Source: Aggregicoccus sp. 17bor-14
GTDB lineage: Bacteria; Myxococcota; Myxococcia; Myxococcales; Myxococcaceae
Direction of reading: 5' to 3'
NCBI RefSeq assembly: GCF_009659535.1
Contig: NZ_VJZZ01000003.1
Coordinates: 248,001 to 312,000 of the forward strand
DNA: 64,000 bases
Below are positions 42,464 through 52,167 of the stretch, piece after piece. The position numbers were made by a program, and so were the translations under genes. The first letter of the stretch is position 1. Each line of letters starts with the position of its first letter. The notes below the pieces were generated by a model. That model was not told the DNA's origin and did not search any database. It saw only the letters and a list, made by a program, of their open reading frames with translations.

Positions 42464-44575
42464 ATGGCTGCGTCCCCCGACTACCAGGCGCTCTTCGCGC
42501 TCTCGCCCAACCCGTACTGCCTGCTGGACCGGCAGCTGCGCTACGTGACGGCCAACGCCGCCTACCTGCAGGTGACGGCGAGCCGGCTCGAGGACCTGGT
42601 GGGCCGCGGCCTCTTCGACGCCTTCCCCCACGACCCGGCGGACCCGAACAACGCGCCGGCCCTGCAGCTGCGCGCCTCGCTCGAGAAGGTGCTCGCCACG
42701 CGCGAGCGCGACGTGCTCGCCCTCATCCGCTACCGGGTGCCGCGCCTCGAGGGGGGGCACCCCGTGGTGGAGGACCGCTACTGGAGCGCCACCCACACCC
42801 CCGTGCTCGATGCGCACGGCGAGGTGGCCTTCATCCTCCAGCACACCACGGACGTGACGGAGCTGCAGCGCCTCAAAGAGGCGAGCGCCGCGCCGCTGCA
42901 GGTGGAGGCGGGGGTGCTGCAGCGGGCGCACCAGGTGCAGCTCGCCAACCACCTGCTGGACGCGGAGCGGCGCCACCTGCGCGCGCTCTTCGAGCAGGCG
43001 CCGGGCTTCGTGGGCGTGCTGCGCGGCCCCACCCACGTCTTCGAGCTGGCCAACGCCGCCTACCTGCAGCTGGTGGGCGGGCGCCCGCTGGTGGGCAAGC
43101 CGGTGCACGAGGCGCTGCCCGAGGTGGCCGAGCAGGGCTTCCTCGAGCTGCTGGACCGGGTGCTGGCCACGGGCGAGCCCTACGTGGGGCGCGACGTGCC
43201 GGTGCACCTGCTGCGGCACGCAGGGGAGCCCGCGGAGCAGCGCTTCGTGGACTTCGTGTACCAGCCCATCTTCGACGCGCAGGGCCGGGCCTCGGGCATC
43301 TTCGTGCTGGGCCACGACGTGACGGAGAAGAAGCGGCTGGAGCTCGCGCGCGCGGAGCTGCTCGAGCGCGAGCAGGCGGCGCGCCGCGAGGCGGAGGAGG
43401 CCAACCGCCTCAAGGACGACTTCCTCGCCACCGTGAGCCACGAGCTGCGCACGCCCCTCACCGCCATCCTCGGGTGGGTGCAGATCCTGTGCACGCAGGG
43501 CTTCCCGGAGGAGCGGCGGCGCCGGGCGCTGGAGACGGTGGAGCGCAACGCGCGCGCCCAGGCGCAGCTCATCGACGACCTGCTGGACATCAGCCGCGTG
43601 CTCGCCGGCAACCTGCGCCTGGAGCCGCGGCCCGTGGCGCTGGGCGCCGTGGTGGAGGCGGCGCTGGAGAGCGTGCGCCCGGCGGCCGAGGCGCGGGGGC
43701 TACAGCTGGAGGCGGCGATCGAGCCCCACGCCCAGGTGCTGGGGGATGCGGCGCGGCTGCAGCAGGTGGTGTGGAACCTCGTCTCCAACGCGGTGAAGTT
43801 CACGCCCCCGGGAGGCCGGGTGCAGGTGCGGGTGGCCCCGCGCGACGGCGCGCTCGAGCTGCGGGTGGCGGACACGGGGCAGGGCATCCCGCAGGACTTC
43901 CTGCCGCACGTCTTCGAGCGCTTCCGCCAGGCGGACGGCTCGCCCACGCGCCAGCACGGCGGCCTGGGGCTGGGGCTCGCCATCGCCAAGCACCTGGTGG
44001 AGCTGCACGGCGGCAGCATCGGGGCGGAGAGCCCCGGCGACGGCCAGGGTGCCACCTTCCGCGTCACGCTGCCGCTCGCCGCCGAGCGCCTCGCCGCGCT
44101 CTCCGCCGTGCCGCCCACGCCCGCGCAGGTGCCCGCGCCGGCTGCCCAGCGCGCGAGCACCCCGGCGCAGCCCTTCACCTGCCCGGCGCAGATGGACGGG
44201 CTGCGGGTGCTGGTGGTGGACGACGAGGCGGACGTGCGCGAGATGCTGCGCGTGGTGCTGGAGAGCTGCGGCGCCCAGGTGCACGCCGCGGGCTCGGTCG
44301 AGGAGGCCTTCGCGCTGTTTCGCCGCACGCGCCCCGACATCCTCCTGTCGGACGTGGGGATGCCGGGCGAGGACGGCTACGCGCTCGTGCGCCGCATCCG
44401 GGCGCTGGGCGCCGCGGACGGGGGGCGCACACCCGCCGTGGCCCTCACCGCCTACGCGCGCGCCGAGGATCGCACGCGCGCGCTGCTCGCCGGCTTCCAC
44501 GCGCACGTGCCCAAGCCGGTGGAGCCCGCGGAGCTGGTGGCGGCCCTGAGCGCGCTCGCGCCCGAGCGGGCGTAG
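42464..44575 (+). CDS. Hybrid sensor histidine kinase with two PAS domains
   Basis: The 703-aa cytoplasmic protein has no transmembrane segment. Order: PAS1 (residues 5-125; ALFALSPNPYCLLDRQLRYV to FILQHTTDVTE), a helical linker, PAS2 (170-290; ALFEQAPGFVGVLRGPTHVF to FVLGHDVTEKK), a dimerisation/phosphoacceptor helix pair with FLATVSHELRTPL (His326), and an ATPase domain with N box NLVSNAVKF, G1 box DTGQGIP and G2 box GGLGLGLAIA. A Pro/Ala linker follows, then a receiver domain (VLVVDDEADV, phosphoacceptor Asp630 in LLSDVGMPGEDGY, and Lys near KPVEPAEL). A soluble redox or ligand sensor is likely. There is no partner regulator gene next to it. Confidence 0.93.
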   Translation: MAASPDYQALFALSPNPYCLLDRQLRYVTANAAYLQVTASRLEDLVGRGLFDAFPHDPADPNNAPALQLRASLEKVLATRERDVLALIRYRVPRLEGGHPVVEDRYWSATHTPVLDAHGEVAFILQHTTDVTELQRLKEASAAPLQVEAGVLQRAHQVQLANHLLDAERRHLRALFEQAPGFVGVLRGPTHVFELANAAYLQLVGGRPLVGKPVHEALPEVAEQGFLELLDRVLATGEPYVGRDVPVHLLRHAGEPAEQRFVDFVYQPIFDAQGRASGIFVLGHDVTEKKRLELARAELLEREQAARREAEEANRLKDDFLATVSHELRTPLTAILGWVQILCTQGFPEERRRRALETVERNARAQAQLIDDLLDISRVLAGNLRLEPRPVALGAVVEAALESVRPAAEARGLQLEAAIEPHAQVLGDAARLQQVVWNLVSNAVKFTPPGGRVQVRVAPRDGALELRVADTGQGIPQDFLPHVFERFRQADGSPTRQHGGLGLGLAIAKHLVELHGGSIGAESPGDGQGATFRVTLPLAAERLAALSAVPPTPAQVPAPAAQRASTPAQPFTCPAQMDGLRVLVVDDEADVREMLRVVLESCGAQVHAAGSVEEAFALFRRTRPDILLSDVGMPGEDGYALVRRIRALGAADGGRTPAVALTAYARAEDRTRALLAGFHAHVPKPVEPAELVAALSALAPERA

Positions 44576-44617
44576 GACGTCGGCAAGGCAGGCTCGGGCA
44601 AGACGCCGCGGGTGCGG

Positions 44618-44636
44618 GCGCTCGCGGCTCGAGCGC
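44618..44636. terminator. Hairpin between convergent genes
   Basis: GCGCTCG (44618-44624) and CGAGCGC (44630-44636) form a 7-bp stem with a 5-nt loop in the 81-bp space between the convergent histidine kinase and GCS2 genes. It is a likely shared terminator; no T-run follows. Confidence 0.4.
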
Positions 44637-44656
44637 GCGAGGCTTTCGAACCCGAC

Positions 44657-46126
44657 TCAGACGGGCCACGTGTGCACGGGCTGCCCTGCCTCGCTCAGCG
44701 CGAGGTAGCGCTCCAGCAGACCGCGCAGTGCGGTCTCGCGCGGCTGCGTGCGCTCGAGCGCCGCGAGCGTGCGGCGCTGCCACGCGGCGCCGGTGAGCCC
44801 GGAGGCCGCGCGCTGCGCGATGACGTCCAACAGTCCGTCCGCCTCCTCCGCCGCGACGCCCGCATCCACCAGGCCGCGGTGCGCCACCGGCAGCAGCAGC
44901 GGGATGAGCTCGCGCGCGGGCAGGTCGCGCGGTGAGGGCGCCACGGGCGAGGGCCACGCGAGCCGCGCCTCGAGGCCGTAGCGGGCAGCGGCGTAGAAGC
45001 TGTCGCGCGCGGCCGTGAAGGGCAGGCCCGGCAGCAGCGCGTCCACCTCCGGCGCCAGGCCCAGCGTCAGCCCCACGAGGAAGGCCGCGTTCGCGAGCAT
45101 GTCCTGCACCGTGGGCCCCGCGGGCAGCGCGCGCAGCTCGATGCGCACGTGGCCCTCACCCTCCGGGTCGTACACCGCGCGGTTCCAGCTCCACACGGTG
45201 CTCTGGTGCAGCCGCAGCTCCTCGAGCCCGGGCACCGCGCCCGCCCTCACGCGCGCGAGCGGCTCCTCCTCGCCCACCACTGGCAAGAGCGGCGCAAAGA
45301 GGGCCACGCTCTCGGCGAACAGCTCCAGCGCCCCCTCGCGCACCCAGCCCTGCCCGAAGCCCACCCGCGGCGCCTCGTGCACGCTGTCGCGCGTGTCGAG
45401 CGACTGCTGGAACAGCGCGACGCGCGTCTCGTCCCACAGCCGCCGGCCGAGGAAGAGGGGCGAGTTCACGCTCGCTGCGAGGGCGGGTGCGGTCGCGAGC
45501 TGCGCGGCGTTGAAGAGGCGCGCGAAGGTCCGCGGCTCCACCCGCAGGTGGATCTGGAAGGAGGTGTTCGCCGCCTCCAGCGTGACGTCGTCCCACGCGA
45601 GCTCCAGCAGGTCCTCTCCCTGGATGCGGATGCGGAAGGGCTCGGGGCTCGCCTCGCGCAGGCTGCGCGAGAGGGCGCGGTAGCGTGGCAGGTCCGTGAG
45701 CGCCTGACTGCCCAGGTCCTCGCGCCGCACCGTGGGCACGAGGCCCACCACCGCGATGCGCCCGCCCTGCGCCGCGGCTGCGCGCCGCGCCTCGCCGAGC
45801 CCGTGCTGCAGCTCGCGCTCGAGTGCAGTGAAGGGCCGGCCCGCGAGCAGCGTGGGCCGCAGGTTGAGCTCGAGGTTGAAGCGCCCCATCTCCGGCGTGA
45901 CACGTGGGTCCGGCGTCGCATCCAGCACCTGGCGGTTGCGCGGCAAGGGCAGCCCGCGCGCATCCACCAGCGACAGCTCCAGCTCCGCGCCGAGTGACGA
46001 GGGCCCCGCGCCGAAGCCCGGCCGCGCGAGCAGCACCTGCAGCGCGCGCAGCGAGTCCTGCAGGCGCTGAGCGAAGTGCGCGTGGTCGGCCTCCGTGAAG
46101 CGCGTGCGGTCGATGGGCAGTCCCAT
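44657..46126 (-). CDS. GCS2-family carboxylate-amine ligase
   Basis: The 489-aa enzyme belongs to the glutamate-cysteine ligase 2 (GCS2) superfamily, which joins an amino acid to a carboxylate activated by ATP. Visible blocks: LGAELELSLVDARG (first metal-binding strand, E-x-E), GRFNLELNLRP (second), then LTDLPRYRAL, FQIHLRVEP, SVNSPLFLGRRLWDETRVALFQ, LHQSTVWSWNRAVYD and HVRIELRALPAGPTV. It may be a glutamate-cysteine ligase feeding glutathione, or act on another amine; sequence by eye does not settle it. ATG 46126 is chosen because the GLPIDRTRF segment begins there, although no ribosome site is visible. Single gene, divergent from the ligase cassette. Confidence 0.8.
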   Translation of the reverse strand: MGLPIDRTRFTEADHAHFAQRLQDSLRALQVLLARPGFGAGPSSLGAELELSLVDARGLPLPRNRQVLDATPDPRVTPEMGRFNLELNLRPTLLAGRPFTALERELQHGLGEARRAAAAQGGRIAVVGLVPTVRREDLGSQALTDLPRYRALSRSLREASPEPFRIRIQGEDLLELAWDDVTLEAANTSFQIHLRVEPRTFARLFNAAQLATAPALAASVNSPLFLGRRLWDETRVALFQQSLDTRDSVHEAPRVGFGQGWVREGALELFAESVALFAPLLPVVGEEEPLARVRAGAVPGLEELRLHQSTVWSWNRAVYDPEGEGHVRIELRALPAGPTVQDMLANAAFLVGLTLGLAPEVDALLPGLPFTAARDSFYAAARYGLEARLAWPSPVAPSPRDLPARELIPLLLPVAHRGLVDAGVAAEEADGLLDVIAQRAASGLTGAAWQRRTLAALERTQPRETALRGLLERYLALSEAGQPVHTWPV

Positions 46127-46354
46127 GTTTGAAGGGGGTAGGCCGCCGCGCCGTGCGCGGGAAGTCCTCGGGCCCGCGCCGCCCGCCTGCTCGCTCAGCC
46201 CCGGTGGCGCCGTCGGGCTGGCCCCGGAGCTGCGAGGCCCCGCATCGGGCGCGCAGGCGGCCGGAGAAGCGCTACCCGCCTGCCCGCCTGCTCTCCCGCC
46301 GGCACCCTCCCGCCCGCTGCGCCGCCTCCGCCCGGTCGCTAAATCTCTGGAACT

Positions 46355-47374
46355 GTGGGCACTTACCCCTTCCAGGACCGGCCGCCGTTGGTGGCCGTTA
46401 CACCGCAGGGGATGTACTGCGCGGCCGGGGACTTCCACATCGACCCCTGGCGCCCGGTGCCCCGCGCCCTCATCACCCACGCGCACGGCGACCACGCGCG
46501 CACCGGCAGCGAGCACTACCTCGCGGCGGAGCCCGGTCGGCCCCTCCTGCGCAAGCGCCTCGGCGACGTGGCGCTGCAGACGCTGCCCTACGGCGAGAAG
46601 CTCGAGGTCAACGGCGTCACCGTGAGCTTCCACCCCGCGGGGCACGTGCTGGGCAGCGCGCAGATCCGCCTCGAGCACCGCGGTGAGGTCTGGGTCGTGA
46701 GCGGCGACTACAAGCGCACGCCGGACCCCACCTGCGCGGCCTTCGAGCCGGTGCGCTGCGACACCTTCATCACCGAGGCCACCTTCGGCCTGCCCATCTA
46801 CCGCTGGGACGACCCGCGCCTCGTGGCGAAGGACATCCTCGCCTGGTGGGAGGGCAACCGCGCCGCGGGCAAGAGCTCGGTGCTCTTCTGCTACGCGCTG
46901 GGCAAGGCGCAGCGCATCCTCGCGCACCTCGGCGAGCTCTCGGACGGCTACGCGTACCTGCACGGCGCGGTGAACGCGCTCGTCGCCTGCTACCGCGAGG
47001 CGGGCGTGCCCATGCTGCGCACCCAGCTCGTCTCCGAGGCCGACAAGGCCAACGCCTTCCACGGCGCGCTCGTGCTCGCGCCGCCGAGCGCCGGCGGCAG
47101 CACCTGGATGCGCCGCTTCGGCGAGTACGAGACGGGCTTCGCCTCCGGGTGGATGCGCGTGCGCGGCAACCGGCGCCGGCGCGGCTTCGACCGCGGCTTC
47201 GTGCTCAGCGACCATGCGGACTGGCCCGAGCTCTTGCAGAGCATCGCCGAGAGCGAGGCGAGCCGCGTGCTGGTGACGCACGGCTTCAGCGAGCCGCTCG
47301 CGCGCTACCTCAAGGAGAAGGGCGTGGACGCGGCGCCGCTCGCCACCCCCTTCGAAGGCGAGGCGGAGGACTAG
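46355..47374 (+). CDS. Ligase-associated DNA exonuclease (metallo-beta-lactamase fold)
   Basis: The 339-aa protein of the beta-lactamase-fold/beta-CASP group is the nuclease that accompanies ATP-dependent ligase in this repair cassette. The metal motif THAHGDHARTGS (HxHxDH) lies near residue 45, HPAGHVLGSAQI is the second His site, and VWVVSGDYKR gives the Asp. ITEATFGLPIYRW, LFCYALGKAQR and VLSDHADWPEL complete the core. It is expected to trim DNA ends before ligation. GTG 46355 has TAAATC about 9 nt upstream and no ribosome site, so it may be leaderless. It overlaps the ligase gene by 1 nt (TAGTG). Confidence 0.88.
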   Translation: MGTYPFQDRPPLVAVTPQGMYCAAGDFHIDPWRPVPRALITHAHGDHARTGSEHYLAAEPGRPLLRKRLGDVALQTLPYGEKLEVNGVTVSFHPAGHVLGSAQIRLEHRGEVWVVSGDYKRTPDPTCAAFEPVRCDTFITEATFGLPIYRWDDPRLVAKDILAWWEGNRAAGKSSVLFCYALGKAQRILAHLGELSDGYAYLHGAVNALVACYREAGVPMLRTQLVSEADKANAFHGALVLAPPSAGGSTWMRRFGEYETGFASGWMRVRGNRRRRGFDRGFVLSDHADWPELLQSIAESEASRVLVTHGFSEPLARYLKEKGVDAAPLATPFEGEAED

Positions 47375-48969
47375 TGCGCGCACTCGCGGACCTCTACGAC
47401 GCGCTGGACACCACTACCTCCACCAACGCGAAGGTGGAGGCGCTGGTGCGCTACTTCGAGCGCACGCCGCCGCAGGACGCCGCGTGGGCGCTGTACTTCC
47501 TCACCGGGCGGCGCCTCAAGCGGCTCATCGCCACGAAGTACCTGGTGGGCTGGACGCTGGAGCTCTCCGGCATCCCCGAGTGGCTCTTCGACGAGACCTA
47601 CGCGAGCGTGGGCGACCTGGCCGAGGTCATCGCCCTGCTGCTGGACGCGCAGCTCCCCGCGCACGCGGGCGAGGACATGCCGCTCTCGTGGTGGCTCGAG
47701 GAGCGCATCCTCCCCCTGCGCGAGCTCGGCCCCGAGGAGCAGCGCGAGCGCGTCACCGCCTGGTGGAAGGTGCTGCCGCGCCGCGAGCTGTTCTTGCTCA
47801 ACAAGCTGCTCACGGGCGAGCTGCGCGTGGGCGTGAGCGACACGCTCGTCGTGCGCGCGCTCGCGCAGCGCGCGGGCCTGCCGCCGGCCACCGTGAGCCA
47901 CCGGCTGATGGGCACCTGGAGCCCGTCCCGCACCTTCTTCGAGCGGCTCGTCTCGCCGGACGTCTCGGATGCGGACGGCAGCCGCCCCTACCCCTTCTAC
48001 CTCGCGAGCCCGCTCGAGCAGCCGCCCTCGGAGCTGGGCGCGCTCGAGGACTGGCTCGTCGAGTGGAAGTGGGACGGCATCCGCGGGCAGCTCATCCGCC
48101 GCGGCGGCAGCGTGTACCTGTGGAGCCGCGGCGAGGAGCTCATCACCGAGCGCTTCCCGGAGATCTCCGAGGCGGCGCGCGCCCTGCCGGACGGCACCGT
48201 CATCGACGGCGAGGTGCTCGCGTACGAGAACGGCCAGCCTCTGCCCTTCGCGCGACTGCAGCGGCGCATCGGGCGGCAGAAGCTCACCGCCAAGGTGCTC
48301 GCCGAGGCCCCCGCGGCCTTCATGGCCTACGACCTGCTCGAGGAGGCTGGAGAGGACCTGCGCGAGAAGCCCCTGCGCGAGCGCCGGGCGCGCCTGGAGC
48401 GGCTGCTCGAGGGACGCACCGCCTTCCCCATCTCGCCCGCCGTCGCGGCCGAGAGCTGGGAGCAGCTCGCCCAGGTGCGCGAGGAGGCGCGCTCGCGCAG
48501 CGTGGAGGGCTTCATGCTCAAGCGCCTCGAGTCGCGCTACCAGCACGGGCGCAAGCGCGGCGACTGGTGGAAGTGGAAGATCGACCCCTTCACCGTGGAC
48601 GCGGTGCTGCTCTACGCGAACCCGGGCCACGGCCGGCGCGCGAGCCTCTACACCGACTACACCTTCGCGGTGTGGAACGGCCCCGAGCTGCAGCCGGTGG
48701 CCAAGGCCTACTCGGGCCTCACCGACGAGGAGATCCTCAAGCTGGACCGGTGGATCCGCGCGCACACCCGCGAGAAGTTCGGCCCGGTGCGCTCGGTGGA
48801 GCCGCACCACGTCTTCGAGCTGCACTTCGAGGCCATCGCCCCGAGCCCGCGCCACAAGTCCGGCGTGGCGCTGCGCTTCCCGCGCATTGCGCGCTGGCGC
48901 ACGGACAAGAGGCCGCAGGACGCGGACACGCTGGACCGGCTCAAGGGGCTCCTGCATGCCCCGGTTTGA
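47374..48969 (+). CDS. ATP-dependent DNA ligase
   Basis: The 531-aa enzyme seals DNA nicks with ATP. An N-terminal DNA-binding domain (1-215) leads to the nucleotidyltransferase domain with motif I EWKWDGIRGQ, Lys232 being the adenylated residue. Then come VYLWSRGEE, VIDGEVLAY, FMAYDLLE and SVEGFMLKR (motifs III-IV), GDWWKWKID (motif V), and a C-terminal OB domain (VDAVLLYANPGHGRRASLY to FPRIARWRTDKRPQDADTL). It is the bacterial ligase branch linked to Lhr-type helicases rather than LigD. GTG 47374 overlaps the exonuclease stop; the end overlaps the helicase start by 14 nt. No promoter is expected inside. Confidence 0.95.
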   Translation: MRALADLYDALDTTTSTNAKVEALVRYFERTPPQDAAWALYFLTGRRLKRLIATKYLVGWTLELSGIPEWLFDETYASVGDLAEVIALLLDAQLPAHAGEDMPLSWWLEERILPLRELGPEEQRERVTAWWKVLPRRELFLLNKLLTGELRVGVSDTLVVRALAQRAGLPPATVSHRLMGTWSPSRTFFERLVSPDVSDADGSRPYPFYLASPLEQPPSELGALEDWLVEWKWDGIRGQLIRRGGSVYLWSRGEELITERFPEISEAARALPDGTVIDGEVLAYENGQPLPFARLQRRIGRQKLTAKVLAEAPAAFMAYDLLEEAGEDLREKPLRERRARLERLLEGRTAFPISPAVAAESWEQLAQVREEARSRSVEGFMLKRLESRYQHGRKRGDWWKWKIDPFTVDAVLLYANPGHGRRASLYTDYTFAVWNGPELQPVAKAYSGLTDEEILKLDRWIRAHTREKFGPVRSVEPHHVFELHFEAIAPSPRHKSGVALRFPRIARWRTDKRPQDADTLDRLKGLLHAPV

Positions 48970-51532
48970 GCGCGTGGACGGCAAGCTGCGCCCGGTGGTG
49001 AAGGGCGCGAAGCGTCCGCGCGCCCAGAAGCGCCCCGCCCCTCCTCCCGCCCCGCCCGGTGACGCCACGCCGCCCATGGACGCGCTGCGCGCCTGGTTCT
49101 CGGAGCGCGGCTGGAAGCCCTACCCCTTCCAGGAGGAGGCGTGGAGCGCGTACGCGCGCGGCGAGAGCGGGCTCATCCACGTGCCCACCGGCGCAGGCAA
49201 GACCTACGCGGCCTACCTCGCCCCGCTCGCGGAGGTGGCCGAGCGCGGCGAGCGCGGCCTGCAGATCCTCTACCTCACGCCCTTGCGCGCGGTGAGCCGC
49301 GACATCGAGCTCGCCCTCCATGCGCCCCTCACGGCGCTGCAGGCCGACATCGACGTGCAGAGCCGCACGGGCGACACCTCGAGCAGCCTGCGCGCGCGCC
49401 AGCGCGAGCGCCTGCCCGAGGTGCTCATCACCACGCCCGAGTCGCTCTCGCTGCTGCTCGCGGGCGAGCGCGCGGCGGAGAGCTTCTCGCAACTGCGTTG
49501 CATCATCGTGGACGAGTGGCACGAGCTGCTCTCCACCAAGCGCGGCACCCAGGTGGAGCTCGCGCTCGCGCGGCTGCGCCACTTCGCGCCCGGGGTGCGC
49601 ACCTGGGCCCTCTCCGCCACGCTCGCGAACCTGGAGGAGGCGGCGCAGGCGGTGGTCGGTGTAGGCGCAAAGGCCACCCGCGTGCGCGCCACGCTCGAGC
49701 GCCCGCTGGAGATCCAGACGCTCATCCCGGAGCGCGTGGACGCCTTCCCCTGGGCGGGGCACCTGGGCTTCAGCATGCTGGAGAAGGTGTCCGCGTGGCT
49801 GGACCCCGCGCAGAGCACGCTGCTGTTCTGCAACACGCGCAGCCAGGCGGAGCGCTGGTACGAGGGCCTCCGCTTCCAGCACCCCGAGTGGGACGACCTG
49901 CTCGCGCTGCACCACGGCTCGCTGGACCGCGCGGAGCGCGAGCGCGTGGAGGCGGGGCTCAAGGACGGGCGGGTGCGCCTCGTGGTCTGCACCTCGTCCT
50001 TGGACCTGGGCGTGGACTTCGGGCCGGTGGAGCGGGTGGTGCAGATCGGCAGCCCCAAGGGCATCGGCCGCACGCTGCAGCGCGCCGGGCGCAGCGCGCA
50101 CCGCCCCGGCGCGACCAGCCGGCTGCTCTTCGTGCCCACGCACGCGCTCGAGCTGGTGGAGATGGCGGCCGCGCGCGAGGCGCTCGCGCGCGGCGAGGTG
50201 GAGGCGCGCGCGCCGCTCTCCAAGCCCCTGGACGTGCTCGCCCAGCACCTCGTCACCTGCGCGCTGGGCGGCGGCTTCACGCGCGAGGCCCTGCGCGCGG
50301 AGGTCCGCACCGCGCTCTCCTACCAGCACCTCACGGACGAGGAGTTCGAGTGGACGCTCGCGCTGGTGAAGGAGGGCGGCCCCACCCTGCGCGCCTACCC
50401 GGACTTCCGCCGCGTGGTGGAGACGGCGGACGGGCGCCTCACCGTGGCGGACGCGCGCATCGCGCGGCTGCACAAGCTGAACATCGGCACCATCTCCTCG
50501 GACGCCACCGTGCTCCTGCAGTACTGGAACGGGGCGAAGCTGGGCTGCATCGAGGAGGGCTACGTCGGGCGCCTTCGCGCAGGGGACGTGTTCCTCTTCG
50601 GCGGCCGCGCGCTCGAGTTCCAGCGCATGAAGGACATGACGGCGTACGTGCGCCCTGCGCGCAAGCGCCCCACCCAGACGCCGCGCTGGCACGGCGGGCG
50701 CCTGCCCCTGTCGCCCTCGCTCGCCGCCGCGCTGCGCCGCACGCTGCAGGCGGCGCGCGTGGGGGACGTGACGAGCGACGAATTGGCCGCGGCCTGGCCG
50801 GTGCTCGAGGCGCAAGCGCGGCTCAGCCGCATCCCCGGCGAGGGCGCGCTCCTCGTCGAGACGCTGCGCACCCGCGAGGGCCACCACCTCTTCCTCTACC
50901 CCTTCGAGGGCCGGCTCGTGCACGAGGGGCTCGCGGCCCTGCTCGCGCTGCGCCTCACCCGCGTGCAGACCGCCACCTTCAGCCTCTCGGTGAACGACTA
51001 CGGGCTCGAGCTGCTCACCCCCACGCCCTTCCCCTTCGAGGAGGCGCTCACCCCGGCCCTCTTCAGCCGCGAGCACCTGACGCAGGACATCCTGGAGAGC
51101 GTGAACCTGGGCGAGCTCGCGCGCCGCACCTTCCGCGACATCGCGCGCGTGGCGGGCCTCGTGCTGCCGGGGCTCCCGAGCGCGCGCAAGAGCACCCGCC
51201 AGGTGCAGGCGAGCAGCGGCCTGCTCTACGACGTCTTCCAGAAGTACGACCCGGAGAACCTCCTGCTGCAGCAGGCGCGCCGCGAGGTGCTCGAGCAGCA
51301 CTTCCAGCAGAGCCGCCTCGCCTCCGCGCTCGCCCGGCTGGAGGGCAGCGCGCTCGAGCGCGTCACCCTGCGCCGCCCCACCCCGCTCGCCTTCCCGCTC
51401 CTGGTGGAGCGCATCAGCGCGAGCCTCTCCAACGAGTCCCTCCTCGAGCGCGTGGAGCGACTGAAGGCCCGATGGACCCGCGACGAACCTCCGAGCCTGG
51501 CCGCCCCTCAGGGCGACAGCCTCTTCGCGTGA
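48956..51532 (+). CDS. Ligase-associated DEXH helicase (Lhr type)
   Basis: The 858-aa superfamily 2 DNA helicase belongs to the short Lhr branch that accompanies ATP-dependent ligase. An N-terminal basic segment precedes the Q-motif-like YPFQEEAW. Walker A is VPTGAGKTYAAYLAP with Lys82, followed by YLTPLRAVSRD, VLITTPESLSLLL, VDEWHELL (DEWH box), WALSATLANLEEAA, LFCNTRSQAERWY, LVVCTSSLDLGVDFG and LQRAGRSAHRPG (motif VI). The region after about residue 450 forms the winged-helix and Lhr-core accessory part. It is expected to unwind 3'-tailed duplexes in repair. Starts inside the ligase gene and ends in a 4-nt overlap (GTGA) with the phosphoesterase. Confidence 0.93.
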   Translation: MPRFERVDGKLRPVVKGAKRPRAQKRPAPPPAPPGDATPPMDALRAWFSERGWKPYPFQEEAWSAYARGESGLIHVPTGAGKTYAAYLAPLAEVAERGERGLQILYLTPLRAVSRDIELALHAPLTALQADIDVQSRTGDTSSSLRARQRERLPEVLITTPESLSLLLAGERAAESFSQLRCIIVDEWHELLSTKRGTQVELALARLRHFAPGVRTWALSATLANLEEAAQAVVGVGAKATRVRATLERPLEIQTLIPERVDAFPWAGHLGFSMLEKVSAWLDPAQSTLLFCNTRSQAERWYEGLRFQHPEWDDLLALHHGSLDRAERERVEAGLKDGRVRLVVCTSSLDLGVDFGPVERVVQIGSPKGIGRTLQRAGRSAHRPGATSRLLFVPTHALELVEMAAAREALARGEVEARAPLSKPLDVLAQHLVTCALGGGFTREALRAEVRTALSYQHLTDEEFEWTLALVKEGGPTLRAYPDFRRVVETADGRLTVADARIARLHKLNIGTISSDATVLLQYWNGAKLGCIEEGYVGRLRAGDVFLFGGRALEFQRMKDMTAYVRPARKRPTQTPRWHGGRLPLSPSLAAALRRTLQAARVGDVTSDELAAAWPVLEAQARLSRIPGEGALLVETLRTREGHHLFLYPFEGRLVHEGLAALLALRLTRVQTATFSLSVNDYGLELLTPTPFPFEEALTPALFSREHLTQDILESVNLGELARRTFRDIARVAGLVLPGLPSARKSTRQVQASSGLLYDVFQKYDPENLLLQQARREVLEQHFQQSRLASALARLEGSALERVTLRRPTPLAFPLLVERISASLSNESLLERVERLKARWTRDEPPSLAAPQGDSLFA

Positions 51533-52167
51533 AGGGCGAGGCCCTGGAGCTGCTCGCCGCGCGCGCCCTGTACTGGCCCGCGGGCGGGGGCGGCGCGGGC
51601 GTGCTCGCCGTCGCGGACCTGCACTGGGGCAAGACGGAGAGCTTCCACCAGCACGGCATCGCCCTGCCCACCGGCGTGCTCCAGGACGACCTGCAGCGCC
51701 TCTCGGCCGCCCTGCAGGGCACGGGCGCCCGCCGCCTCCTCCTGCTCGGAGACCTCGTGCACTCGCGCGCGGGGCTCACCCCCGCCGTCGTCTCCGAGGC
51801 CGCCGCCTGGCGCGCCCGCCACCCCGAGGTGCAGGTGGTGCTGGTGCGCGGCAACCACGACCGGCACGTGCCCCGGCTTCCCGAGGCCTGGGGCATCGAG
51901 GACGTGCCCGGCCCGCTGGACGAGGGCCCCTTCCGCTTCGCCCACCACCCCGAGCCCGCCGAAGGCCGCTACGCCTGGGCCGGGCACCTGCACCCCACGG
52001 TGCGCCTGGGCGGGGGCGCGGACCGGCTGCGCCTGCCCTGCTTCCACCTCGGCCGCGAGGTGGGCGTGCTGCCCGCCTTCAGCGCCTTCACCGGCGGCCA
52101 GGACGTGACGCGCCGCGCCGGCGAGCGCGTGTACGCCGTGGCCGGGTCGGAGGTCGTGCGGGTATGA
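51529..52167 (+). CDS. pdeM: Ligase-associated metallophosphoesterase (PdeM)
   Basis: The 212-aa calcineurin-like phosphoesterase is the fourth member of the ligase cassette. Metal-binding motifs in order: VLAVADLHWGKTESF, LLLGDLVHSRAG, VLVRGNHDRHVPRL, and WAGHLHPTVRLGG (the GHxH end). RLPCFHLG and VLPAFSAFTGG are typical of the branch. It should act on DNA or RNA phosphodiesters during end processing. GTG 51529 gives a 4-nt overlap with the helicase. ATG 51472, with a GAAGG upstream and a longer N-terminus containing QPLRVKGE, is a good alternative that would overlap the helicase by 61 nt. Translationally coupled to the HNH gene by ATGA. Confidence 0.9.
   Translation: MKGEALELLAARALYWPAGGGGAGVLAVADLHWGKTESFHQHGIALPTGVLQDDLQRLSAALQGTGARRLLLLGDLVHSRAGLTPAVVSEAAAWRARHPEVQVVLVRGNHDRHVPRLPEAWGIEDVPGPLDEGPFRFAHHPEPAEGRYAWAGHLHPTVRLGGGADRLRLPCFHLGREVGVLPAFSAFTGGQDVTRRAGERVYAVAGSEVVRV

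Noticed and set aside
44640-44665. tRNA-like TTCGAAC stretch
   Set aside because: No acceptor or anticodon stem can be folded around it, and the GCS2 stop codon is in the same place.
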